NCBI RefSeq assembly: GCF_000966975.1
Contig: NZ_JZWV01000422.1
Span: 1-7,122 of the forward strand
DNA length: 7,122 bases
From: Streptomyces katrae
GTDB taxonomy: Bacteria > Actinomycetota > Actinomycetes > Streptomycetales > Streptomycetaceae
Direction of reading: 5' to 3'
In this document: piece after piece, positions 1-5,167 of the stretch
Position numbering within the stretch: the first letter of the stretch is position 1
Layout: the number at the start of each line of letters is the position of its first letter
Program-made: the position numbers and the translations under genes
The notes under the pieces: generated by a model
What the model saw: only the letters and a program-made list of their open reading frames with translations
Database searches by the model: none
What the model was told of the DNA's origin: nothing

Positions 1-115
1 GGGCGGGGAGGGGACCGCTCCGCGCAGCGGCAGGGACGCACAGCCCCGCAGGACCGCTAGCCTTGATGTCGGAAAACCGCCAGCCCGACGCCCGGGGCAC
101 CGGGATGCTGGAGCC

Positions 116-1606
116 ATGTACACCGACACCGACCGCTGCGTGCGGGCCGTGCAGTCGAAGGACGCCCGTTTCGACGGGTGGTTCTTCACCGCGGTCCGGA
201 CGACCGGCATCTACTGCCGGCCCAGCTGCCCGGCCGTGCCGCCCAAGGTCGAGAACATGAGCTTCCTGCCCAGTGCGGCCGCCTGCCAGCAGGCCGGCTA
301 CCGGGCCTGCAAGCGGTGCCGGCCCGACACCAGCCCCGGGTCGCCCGAGTGGAACGCCCGCGCCGACGCCGTCGCACGCGCGATGCGGCTCATCCAGGAC
401 GGGGTCGTGGACCGCGAGGGGGTCCCGGGGCTCGCCGCGCGCCTCGGGTACTCCGCCCGGCAGGTCGAGCGGCAGCTGAACGCCGAGCTCGGCGCCGGCC
501 CCCTCGCCCTGGCCCGCGCCCAGCGCGCGCAGACCGCCCGGCTGCTCATCGAGACCTCCGGACTCCCGATGGGCGACGTGGCCTTCGCCGCCGGGTTCTC
601 CTCCATCCGGAACTTCAACGAGACGGTGCGGGAGGTCTTCGCCCTGACCCCCGGCGAGCTGCGGGCCCGCGCCGCCCGGGCGGGCAGGCAGGAACCCCGC
701 GTCCCCGGGACCCTGAGCCTGCGGCTGCCCTACCGGGCCCCGCTCACCCCCGACAACCTCTTCGGGCACCTCGTCGCCACCGCCGTCCCCGGCGTGGAGG
801 AATGGCGCGACGGGGCCTACCGGCGGACCCTGCGGCTCCCCCACGGCTCCGGGATCGTCGCCCTCACCCCCGGCCCCGACCACATCGGCTGCCGGCTCGC
901 GCTGACCGACCTGCGGGACCTGACCATCGCCATCAGCCGCTGCCGGTGGATGCTCGACCTGGACGCCGACCCCGAGGCCGTGGACGAGCAGCTTCGCACC
1001 GACCCGCTGCTGGCGCCGCTGGTGGACGAGGCCCCCGGGCGCCGGGTGCCCCGTACCGTCGACGCGGCGGAGTTCGCCGTACGGGCGGTCCTCGGCCAGC
1101 AGGTGTCCACGGCCGCCGCGCGGACCCACGCGGCCCGCCTGGTGACCGCGTACGGGGAGCCCGTCGAGGACCCGCAGGGCGGGCTGAGCCACCTGTTCCC
1201 CTCCCCCGAGGCGCTGGCCGGCCTCGACCCCGAGGCACTGTCCATGCCGCGCAGCCGCCGGGCCACGCTCACCACCCTGATCGCGGCCCTGGCCGACGGC
1301 TCGCTGCCGCTGGGCATCGACAGCGACTGGGAGGCGGCCCGCGCCCGGCTGAACGCCCTGCCCGGCTTCGGGCCGTGGACCACCGAGGTCATCGCGATGC
1401 GGGCCCTGGGCGACCCCGACGCGTTCCTGCCGTCCGACCTCGGCGTCCGCAAGGCCGCCCGGGGCCTGGGGCTGCCGTCCACGCCCGCCGCGCTCATCGC
1501 CCGGGCGGCCGGCTGGCGGCCCTGGCGCGCGTACGCCGTCCAGTACCTCTGGGCCACCGACGACCACCCGATCAACCGCATGCCCGCAGAAGGAGCACCG
1601 TCGTGA
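116..1606 (+). CDS. alkA: Ada-AlkA fusion: methylphosphotriester sensor / AraC-type regulator / DNA-3-methyladenine glycosylase
   Basis: This 496-residue protein should both sense and repair DNA methylation damage in the cytoplasm. Residues 1-75 form an Ada-type zinc domain with Cys34, Cys38, Cys65 and Cys68 in the GIYCRPSC and CKRC contexts. By analogy with E. coli Ada, Cys34 should accept a methyl group from DNA phosphotriesters and switch on DNA binding. Residues about 84-187 form an AraC-type double HTH. From about residue 200 an AlkA N-terminal domain leads into an HhH-GPD glycosylase core: LGQQVS at 326-331, hairpin LPGFGPWT at 415-422, and the expected catalytic Asp441 in FLPSDLGVRK. 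That core excises 3-methyladenine and related bases. Mycobacterium tuberculosis AlkA has the same architecture. The ATG at 116 puts the cysteines where Ada has them. The frame is open upstream to the window edge but shows no earlier start. GGAG sits only 2 nt before the ATG, which is unusually close. The TGA overlaps the next start by 4 nt. All key residues are present. Confidence 0.95.
   Translation: MYTDTDRCVRAVQSKDARFDGWFFTAVRTTGIYCRPSCPAVPPKVENMSFLPSAAACQQAGYRACKRCRPDTSPGSPEWNARADAVARAMRLIQDGVVDREGVPGLAARLGYSARQVERQLNAELGAGPLALARAQRAQTARLLIETSGLPMGDVAFAAGFSSIRNFNETVREVFALTPGELRARAARAGRQEPRVPGTLSLRLPYRAPLTPDNLFGHLVATAVPGVEEWRDGAYRRTLRLPHGSGIVALTPGPDHIGCRLALTDLRDLTIAISRCRWMLDLDADPEAVDEQLRTDPLLAPLVDEAPGRRVPRTVDAAEFAVRAVLGQQVSTAAARTHAARLVTAYGEPVEDPQGGLSHLFPSPEALAGLDPEALSMPRSRRATLTTLIAALADGSLPLGIDSDWEAARARLNALPGFGPWTTEVIAMRALGDPDAFLPSDLGVRKAARGLGLPSTPAALIARAAGWRPWRAYAVQYLWATDDHPINRMPAEGAPS
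1588..1595 (+). promoter_or_regulatory. Ribosome binding site of ogt
   Basis: AGAAGGAG is a strong Shine-Dalgarno sequence ending 7 nt before the GTG at 1603. It lies inside the last codons of the upstream gene. It fixes the ogt start despite the overlap and supports translationally coupled expression of the two repair genes. Confidence 0.85.
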
Positions 1607-2106
1607 CCAGCACCAAGCAGCACACCGTCGTGGACAGCCCGTACGGGGAGCTCACCCTGGTCGCCACCGACGGGGTCCTCAGCGGGCTGTACATGACCGG
1701 CCAGCGCCACCGCCCGGCCGAGGAGTCCTTCGGGGAGCGGGTCGCGGCGGCCGAGGAGCCGTTCCCGGAGGTGGTGCGGCAGCTCACCGCGTACTTCGCC
1801 GGGGAGCTGACCGAGTTCACGGTTCCGGTCCGGCTGGAGGGGACGGCCTTCCAGCGCAGCGTCTGGGAACAGCTCGTCCGGATCCCGTACGGGCAGACCT
1901 GGTCGTACGGGCGGCTGGCGGCGGAGCTGGGCAAGCCGGGCGCCTCCCGCGCGGTGGGGCTGGCCAACGGGAAGAACCCGGTCGGCATCATCGTGCCCTG
2001 CCACCGGGTGATCGGCGCCTCCGGCTCGATGACGGGCTACGGCGGCGGGATCGAGCGCAAGGTGCGGCTGCTGGAGTTCGAGAGCCGTGGTACCGCCCTG
2101 GCCTAG
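1603..2106 (+). CDS. ogt: Methylated-DNA--[protein]-cysteine S-methyltransferase
   Basis: This 167-residue protein is a suicide repair enzyme that moves the alkyl group from O6-alkylguanine (and O4-alkylthymine) in DNA to its own cysteine. The active site PCHRV is at residues 132-136, with Cys133 as acceptor. The DNA-binding HTH lies around FQRSVWEQLVRIPYGQTWSYG (83-103). Arg116 in GASRAVGLANG is the expected arginine finger that flips the base, followed by Asn125 in the NPVGIIVPCHRV segment. Residues 1-75 form the small N-terminal domain. The length matches the family (about 165-175). The GTG start overlaps the alkA stop as GTGA and has a strong Shine-Dalgarno, so the two genes form an operon that handles complementary lesions: N-alkylpurines by AlkA and O-alkyl lesions by Ogt. 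The TAG stop lies within a CTAG that borders the inverted-repeat element downstream. Confidence 0.96.
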   Translation: MTSTKQHTVVDSPYGELTLVATDGVLSGLYMTGQRHRPAEESFGERVAAAEEPFPEVVRQLTAYFAGELTEFTVPVRLEGTAFQRSVWEQLVRIPYGQTWSYGRLAAELGKPGASRAVGLANGKNPVGIIVPCHRVIGASGSMTGYGGGIERKVRLLEFESRGTALA

Positions 2107-2154
2107 GGGGTGTCCGGCGGATCAGGGTCGGATAGCCCGGGGCGTCTGGTGCCG
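2107..2154 (+). repeat. Left terminal inverted repeat
   Basis: This is the 48-nt left arm of the element between ogt and the convergent gene. It pairs with 2221-2265 over 44 positions with one mismatch (G2125 against A2247), one G-U wobble (position 2128 with 2244) and a 3-nt bulge (ATA, 2132-2134). The wobble keeps an RNA hairpin paired. Confidence 0.85.
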
Positions 2155-2220
2155 TGGATTGCAAGGCGGAGGAGGGAGCCACTGCGGAGCATTGGCGACC
2201 GACGACAACGCGGCAAGCCG

Positions 2221-2265
2221 CGGCACCAGACGCCCCGGGCCCGGCCATGATCCGCCGGACACCCC
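2221..2265 (-). repeat. Right terminal inverted repeat
   Basis: This is the 45-nt right arm. Its reverse complement starts with the same 18 nt as the left arm and ends with the same 20 nt. It is followed at once by CTAG (2266-2269). The stop codon of the convergent gene begins only 4 nt further on. Confidence 0.85.
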
Positions 2266-2273
2266 CTAGGGCG

Positions 2274-2702
2274 TCAGACCACGGCCAGGGGGACCAGCAG
2301 GGCGAAGCCCGCGCCCGCCTCGACGGCGTAGGCGTAGAGCGACGGGTGCTGGACCGGCGCGGCGAGCAGGACCACGCTCTGCTGGGTCGCGGCGGCCTTC
2401 ACCCATTCGTCGTCGGCGCCGAGCCGGCCCTGGTACCAGCCCTCGCAGGGGCCGGGGCCGGTGACGGCGAGGACGTCGTCCTCCCGGCGGTAGAAGGCCT
2501 GCCAGCCCTCGGCGGGCGCGGCCCAGGCCTCGAAGTCCTCGAAGTTGGCCCAGCCGCCCTCGCGGATCGCGGTGTCGAACAGCCAGACCGGCATGCCCTC
2601 GGGTGAGAGTTCACCGCCCGACTGCTCCTCGGTGGTGAAGTGGACCATGGGAAGGGCGTCGGGACCGTCGGCCGTGCTCGGCCAGGCGTACATCGTGATC
2701 AT
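2274..2702 (-). CDS. Hypothetical protein, acidic and tryptophan-rich
   Basis: I do not recognise this 142-residue protein. It is rich in Asp and Glu with few Lys or Arg, and it has seven Trp spread through the chain (AWP, VWLF, GWANF, AWAAP, GWQAF, GWYQG, EWV). It has no signal peptide and no catalytic motif I can name. Only the last 13 residues (GAGFALLVPLAVV) are strongly hydrophobic, too short for a confident membrane anchor. It is probably a small cytoplasmic protein. The reading frame has actinomycete-like third-position GC, so it is likely real. The ATG at 2702 lacks a Shine-Dalgarno but has CAGAAT 6 nt upstream, so it may start a leaderless mRNA. A second in-frame ATG at 2693 is possible. 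It lies 55 bp after the NUDIX gene on the same strand and converges on ogt across the inverted-repeat element. Confidence 0.75.
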   Translation of the reverse strand: MITMYAWPSTADGPDALPMVHFTTEEQSGGELSPEGMPVWLFDTAIREGGWANFEDFEAWAAPAEGWQAFYRREDDVLAVTGPGPCEGWYQGRLGADDEWVKAAATQQSVVLLAAPVQHPSLYAYAVEAGAGFALLVPLAVV

Positions 2703-2708
2703 CTGTTG

Positions 2709-2714
2709 ATTCTG
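2709..2714 (-). promoter_or_regulatory. Candidate -10 element for a leaderless transcript of the 2702 gene
   Basis: On the minus strand CAGAAT is followed by exactly 6 nt and then the ATG at 2702-2700. It resembles the actinomycete TANNNT -10. No Shine-Dalgarno is visible, and no clear -35 is seen. It would give this gene its own promoter in addition to any read-through from the NUDIX gene. Confidence 0.35.
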
Positions 2715-2757
2715 CCCTGGGTGGAGGAGTTCGGGACAGGCACGCCGTCAGGCGTTG

Positions 2758-3258
2758 TCAGGTGGTCTGGGGGCGGCGGCCGTTCTCGAGTTCGACGGTC
2801 CCCTCCCCCGACTCCAGTACGCGGCAGGCCTCTTGGGCGCGCAGGCCGAGCGATCCGAGGAGGTACCGGGGCAGTTCGGCCGGCTCGACCAGCTTCCAGG
2901 AGAGCAGTTCCTCCTCCTGGAGCCTGATGGAGGCCAGCTGCGCGGCGTCGAGCACTCCGCCGTCGTAGAGGTAGGCGGCCAGCGGGGGCCGGCCCGGGCC
3001 CAGGCTCCAGTCGACGGCGAGGAGCCGGCCGAGGGGGAGGTCGAGGCCGATCTCCTCGGCGCTCTCGCGGCGGGCGGCGGTGCGCGGCGACTCGCCCCGG
3101 TCGGACTCGATCGTGCCGCCCGGCAGGGCCCAGCCCTCCCGGTAGTTGGGCTCCACGAGCAGGACGCGGCCCCGCTCGTCGCGGAAGAGGGCGGCCGCGC
3201 CGGCCAGCACCCGGGGCAGGCTCGCGATGTAGGTGGCGTAGTCATCCGTGGTCGTCAC
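2758..3258 (-). CDS. NUDIX hydrolase
   Basis: This 166-residue cytoplasmic enzyme should hydrolyse a nucleoside diphosphate linked to another group; the substrate cannot be read from the sequence. The NUDIX box spans residues 48-72 (GTIESDRGE to REsaEEIGL). Its metal-binding core R64-E65-x-x-E68-E69-x-G71 is intact. The first loop is two residues longer than the classical G-x5-E spacing (G48-x7-E56), and Ser66 replaces the usual hydrophobic residue. The strand before it (AALFRDERGRVLLVEP, 22-37) and the WALPGG turn (43-48) are typical. The last 30 residues are less conserved in character. The start is GTG, with AGGG ending 7 nt upstream. It follows the BCCT gene by 44 bp on the same strand and may be partly cotranscribed with it, though a weak hairpin lies between them. 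The specific role is unknown. Confidence 0.9.
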   Translation of the reverse strand: MTTTDDYATYIASLPRVLAGAAALFRDERGRVLLVEPNYREGWALPGGTIESDRGESPRTAARRESAEEIGLDLPLGRLLAVDWSLGPGRPPLAAYLYDGGVLDAAQLASIRLQEEELLSWKLVEPAELPRYLLGSLGLRAQEACRVLESGEGTVELENGRRPQTT

Positions 3259-3265
3259 GCCGCCA

Positions 3266-3269
3266 CCCT
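3266..3269 (-). promoter_or_regulatory. Ribosome binding site of the NUDIX gene
   Basis: AGGG on the minus strand ends 7 nt before the GTG at 3258 and supports that start. No ATG is in frame nearby. Confidence 0.5.
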
Positions 3270-3270
3270 A

Positions 3271-3292
3271 ACGGGCCTGCCCGGGGCCCCGT
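3271..3292 (-). terminator. Weak hairpin between the transporter and NUDIX genes
   Basis: ACGGGCC (3271-3277) pairs with GGCCCCGT (3285-3292) with one bulged base and a 7-nt loop. There is no U tract. It may be a partial terminator or attenuator that lowers NUDIX expression after the transporter gene. It could also be a chance product of high GC. Confidence 0.3.
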
Positions 3293-3302
3293 ACCGGGTG
3301 TC

Positions 3303-5024
3303 TCACCCCTGCGGGCCGGGCCCGTCCCCGCGGTCCCGGGCCCGGTTCTCGGCGAGGCGCCGCAGCCGGGGGTGGCGGGCGGCGTTCGCCTCCGTGACGG
3401 CCTCGCCCACCATGGCCCGGACGGCGTCGCGCAGCCCGTGCAGGGCGGCGTGGCGGGCGGGACCGGCGCCGGGGTCCTCGCGCAGTTCGCGCAGCAGGGC
3501 CCAGCACAGCAGCAGCATGACGATCACGAACGGCAGGGCGACGAGGATGGTCGCGGTCTGCAGGGACTTCAGTCCGCCCGCGACGAGCAGGACGGCGGCG
3601 ACGGCGGCCATCAGGACGCCCCAGGTGACGACGAGCCAGGTGGGCGGGTGGAGGGAGCCGCGGCTGGTGAGGGAGCCCATGACCAGGGAGGCGGAGTCGG
3701 CGCTGGTGATGAAGTAGGTCATGACCAGGGCCATCGCCACCCATGAGGTGAGGGTGCCGAGCGGGAGGGCGTCGAGCATCGCGAAGAGCGAGGCCTCGGG
3801 GCCCTCCTTGGCCTTGGCGGCGAGGTCGGCGGCGGCGGTGGAGTCCAGGCGGATGGCGGTGCCGCCCATCACGCAGAACCAGACGACGGTGGCCCCGGAG
3901 GGGACGAGGAGCACCCCGACGAGGAACTCGCGGATGGTGCGGCCGCGGGAGATCCGGGCGATGAAGGTGCCGACGAAGGGGGCCCAGGACAGCCACCACG
4001 CCCAGTAGAAGATCGTCCACGCGCCGAGCCAGGCGCGGTCGGTGAAGGCGCCGGTGCGGCTGGCCATGGGCAGCAGCTCGTGCAGGTAGCTGCCGACGCC
4101 GGCGGGGATCACGTCGAGGATGTAGACGGTCGGTCCGAGCAGGAAGACGAACAGCATCAGGGCGGCGGCGAGCACCACGTTGAGGGTGCTGAGCCATTTG
4201 ACGCCCTTGTGCAGGCCGGAGAAGGCCGACAGGACGAAGGCGGCCGAGAGGGATCCGATGATGACCAGCTCGACGGTGGTCGAGTCCTCGATGCCGGTGG
4301 TGATGTTCAGGCCCTTGGCGACCTGGATCGCGCCGAGGCCGAGGCTGGTGGCGGTGCCGAAGACGGTGGCGAAGACGGCGAGCAGGTCGATGGCCTTGCC
4401 GGGCCGGCCCGCGGCGCGGCGGGCGCCCATGAGGGGGACGAAGGCGGAGCTGAGGCGGTTGCCGCGGCCCTTGCGGAAGGTGGCGTAGGCGAGGGCGAGG
4501 CCGGCGATGCCGTAGATGGCCCAGGGGGTGAGGGTCCAGTGGAAGAAGGAGTAGTCCAGGGCCGCGCGGGCCGCGTCCCCGGTGCGGGGGGCGGCGCCGC
4601 TGGCGGGGGGCGGGGCGAGGTAGTGGGTGAGGGGTTCGCCGACGCCGTAGAACATCAGGCCGATGCCCATGCCGGCGCTGAACATCATCGCGATCCACGC
4701 GAGGTTCCCGAACTCGGGCTCGGAGTCGTCGGCGCCCAGCCGGATGCGGCCGAAGCGGCTGACGGCGAGGACCACGCACAGGACGAGGAAGACGTCGGCG
4801 GCGGTCACGAAGAGCCAGGCGAAGTTGTTCAGCACCCAGGCCAGGGCCGAGCCGGAGGCGCTGTCGAAGGAGCCCTTGCCGAGGGCGGCCCAGGCGACGA
4901 CGGCCAGCACGCCGACCACCCCGACGGCGACGACCGTGAGGTCGGGGCTGTCGTCCGGCGGGCCGCCGCCGGGCCCCGCGCCGGGGGCGTCCGGACGTGC
5001 CTGTTCCAGTGATTCCGCGCTCAT
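3303..5024 (-). CDS. BCCT-family transporter (glycine betaine / choline / compatible solute uptake)
   Basis: This 573-residue integral membrane protein should import a quaternary-ammonium osmolyte with sodium, as BetP does. About 12 hydrophobic segments run from residue 29 to about 512. The signature GMGIGLMFYG(V)GEPL starts at 118; GMGIG (118-122) is the flexible TM3 segment typical of BetP-like sodium-coupled members. Aromatic box residues are present: W163, W168 and Y171 in FHWTLTPWAIYG, and W343, W344 and W347 in FYWAWWLSWAPF. T440-S441 in ITSADS match the BetP sodium-site pair. The N-terminus is short (about 28 residues). The C-terminal tail (513-573) is Arg-rich and probably helical, comparable to the osmosensing tail of BetP. 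The exact substrate is an inference. The ATG has no good Shine-Dalgarno; TAGTGT lies 6 nt upstream, so it may be leaderless. It is divergent from the glycerate kinase gene and is followed by the NUDIX gene. Confidence 0.94.
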   Translation of the reverse strand: MSAESLEQARPDAPGAGPGGGPPDDSPDLTVVAVGVVGVLAVVAWAALGKGSFDSASGSALAWVLNNFAWLFVTAADVFLVLCVVLAVSRFGRIRLGADDSEPEFGNLAWIAMMFSAGMGIGLMFYGVGEPLTHYLAPPPASGAAPRTGDAARAALDYSFFHWTLTPWAIYGIAGLALAYATFRKGRGNRLSSAFVPLMGARRAAGRPGKAIDLLAVFATVFGTATSLGLGAIQVAKGLNITTGIEDSTTVELVIIGSLSAAFVLSAFSGLHKGVKWLSTLNVVLAAALMLFVFLLGPTVYILDVIPAGVGSYLHELLPMASRTGAFTDRAWLGAWTIFYWAWWLSWAPFVGTFIARISRGRTIREFLVGVLLVPSGATVVWFCVMGGTAIRLDSTAAADLAAKAKEGPEASLFAMLDALPLGTLTSWVAMALVMTYFITSADSASLVMGSLTSRGSLHPPTWLVVTWGVLMAAVAAVLLVAGGLKSLQTATILVALPFVIVMLLLCWALLRELREDPGAGPARHAALHGLRDAVRAMVGEAVTEANAARHPRLRRLAENRARDRGDGPGPQG

Positions 5025-5030
5025 CCGGCC

Positions 5031-5036
5031 ACACTA
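5031..5036 (-). promoter_or_regulatory. Candidate -10 element for a leaderless transporter transcript
   Basis: On the minus strand TAGTGT is followed by GGCCGG and then the ATG at 5024-5022. The hexamer matches the TANNNT -10 consensus and sits where a leaderless start would need it. No TTGACA-like -35 is seen 17-18 nt upstream. Confidence 0.45.
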
Positions 5037-5153
5037 TGCAGGCGTATATCCCTATTTAGGGGCATGACGCGCCGCATGTGGCCCAGGCCACTCGTGGGCA
5101 TAGGAGGATCCTCCGGATAAGCTCATGGTGGCGCGACTGCACTGTTCGATAGC

Positions 5154-5159
5154 AAGGGA
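5154..5159 (+). promoter_or_regulatory. Ribosome binding site of the glycerate kinase gene
   Basis: AAGGGA ends 8 nt before the GTG at 5168. It supports the GTG as the start and gives a kinase N-terminus of normal length. It overlaps the first copy of a TAGCAAGG direct repeat (5150-5157). Confidence 0.6.
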
Positions 5160-5167
5160 TTAGCAAG

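Larger units (their letters stand above)
2103..2269. mobile_element. MITE-like element with long terminal inverted repeats and CTAG flanks
   Basis: The core is 159 bp (2107-2265), bounded on both sides by CTAG (2103-2106 and 2266-2269), which could be a 4-bp target duplication. The left arm 2107-2154 and right arm 2221-2265 are inverted repeats. Their outer 18 nt, beginning GGGGTGTCCGGCGGATCA, and inner 20 nt match exactly. Between them are one mismatch, one G-U-compatible change and a 3-nt insertion (ATA, 2132-2134) in the left arm. The 66-nt centre (2155-2220) has no convincing ORF but holds a small palindrome at 2209-2222. There is no transposase, so mobilisation would have to be in trans. 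CTAG duplication is known for some IS5-group elements, so an IS5-like parent is an inference. Removing the core plus one CTAG leaves ogt and the convergent gene with stops 4 bp apart and both frames intact. Transcribed, the arms would form a long hairpin able to end both genes. A fixed palindromic terminator that never moved is the alternative. Confidence 0.75.
5025..5167. promoter_or_regulatory. Divergent promoter region with three short dyads
   Basis: This 143-bp region separates the transporter (-) from the glycerate kinase gene (+). It is locally AT-richer (5044-5058) than its surroundings, as expected for a promoter. It holds three inverted repeats: CCCTA-TT-TAGGG (5050-5061), GTGGCC-CA-GGCCAC (5078-5091) and the perfect palindrome GGAGGATCCTCC (5103-5114). 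These are possible operator sites for either gene; the cognate regulator is unknown. No ORF of note lies here. Confidence 0.5.

Noticed and set aside
15..30. Hairpin CCGCT-N6-AGCGG near the left edge
   Set aside because: A 5-bp stem in very GC-rich DNA is expected by chance; no gene end is established nearby.
1..60. C-terminal end of an upstream gene (open frame from 1 to the TAG at 58-60)
   Set aside because: Only 19 codons with Arg/Gln/Gly-rich content. Other frames are also open, so coding cannot be shown.
178..1602. Long open frame in phase with and upstream of ogt
   Set aside because: Its translation over the alkA region is Arg/Pro/Gly-rich, typical of an off-frame reading of high-GC DNA. 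The true gene in this stretch is the Ada-AlkA fusion; only the part from 1603 onward is coding in this frame.
2154..2606. Plus-strand ORF beginning inside the inverted-repeat element
   Set aside because: It starts within the element, runs antisense to the acidic-protein gene and has off-frame composition. It is not a plausible passenger gene or transposase.
2735..2759. Terminator between the NUDIX gene and the acidic-protein gene
   Set aside because: Only CGCC/GGCG plus an offset GACA/TGTC pairing with a bulge. It overlaps the NUDIX stop and is too weak to call.
4080..5012. Plus-strand Gly/Glu/Asp-rich frame opposite the transporter
   Set aside because: Repetitive composition from antisense reading of a hydrophobic protein; no supporting start or domain.
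3268..5034. Minus-strand open frame overlapping the transporter in another phase
   Set aside because: It is Arg/Pro-rich with no membrane segments, while the adjacent frame has a complete BCCT protein.
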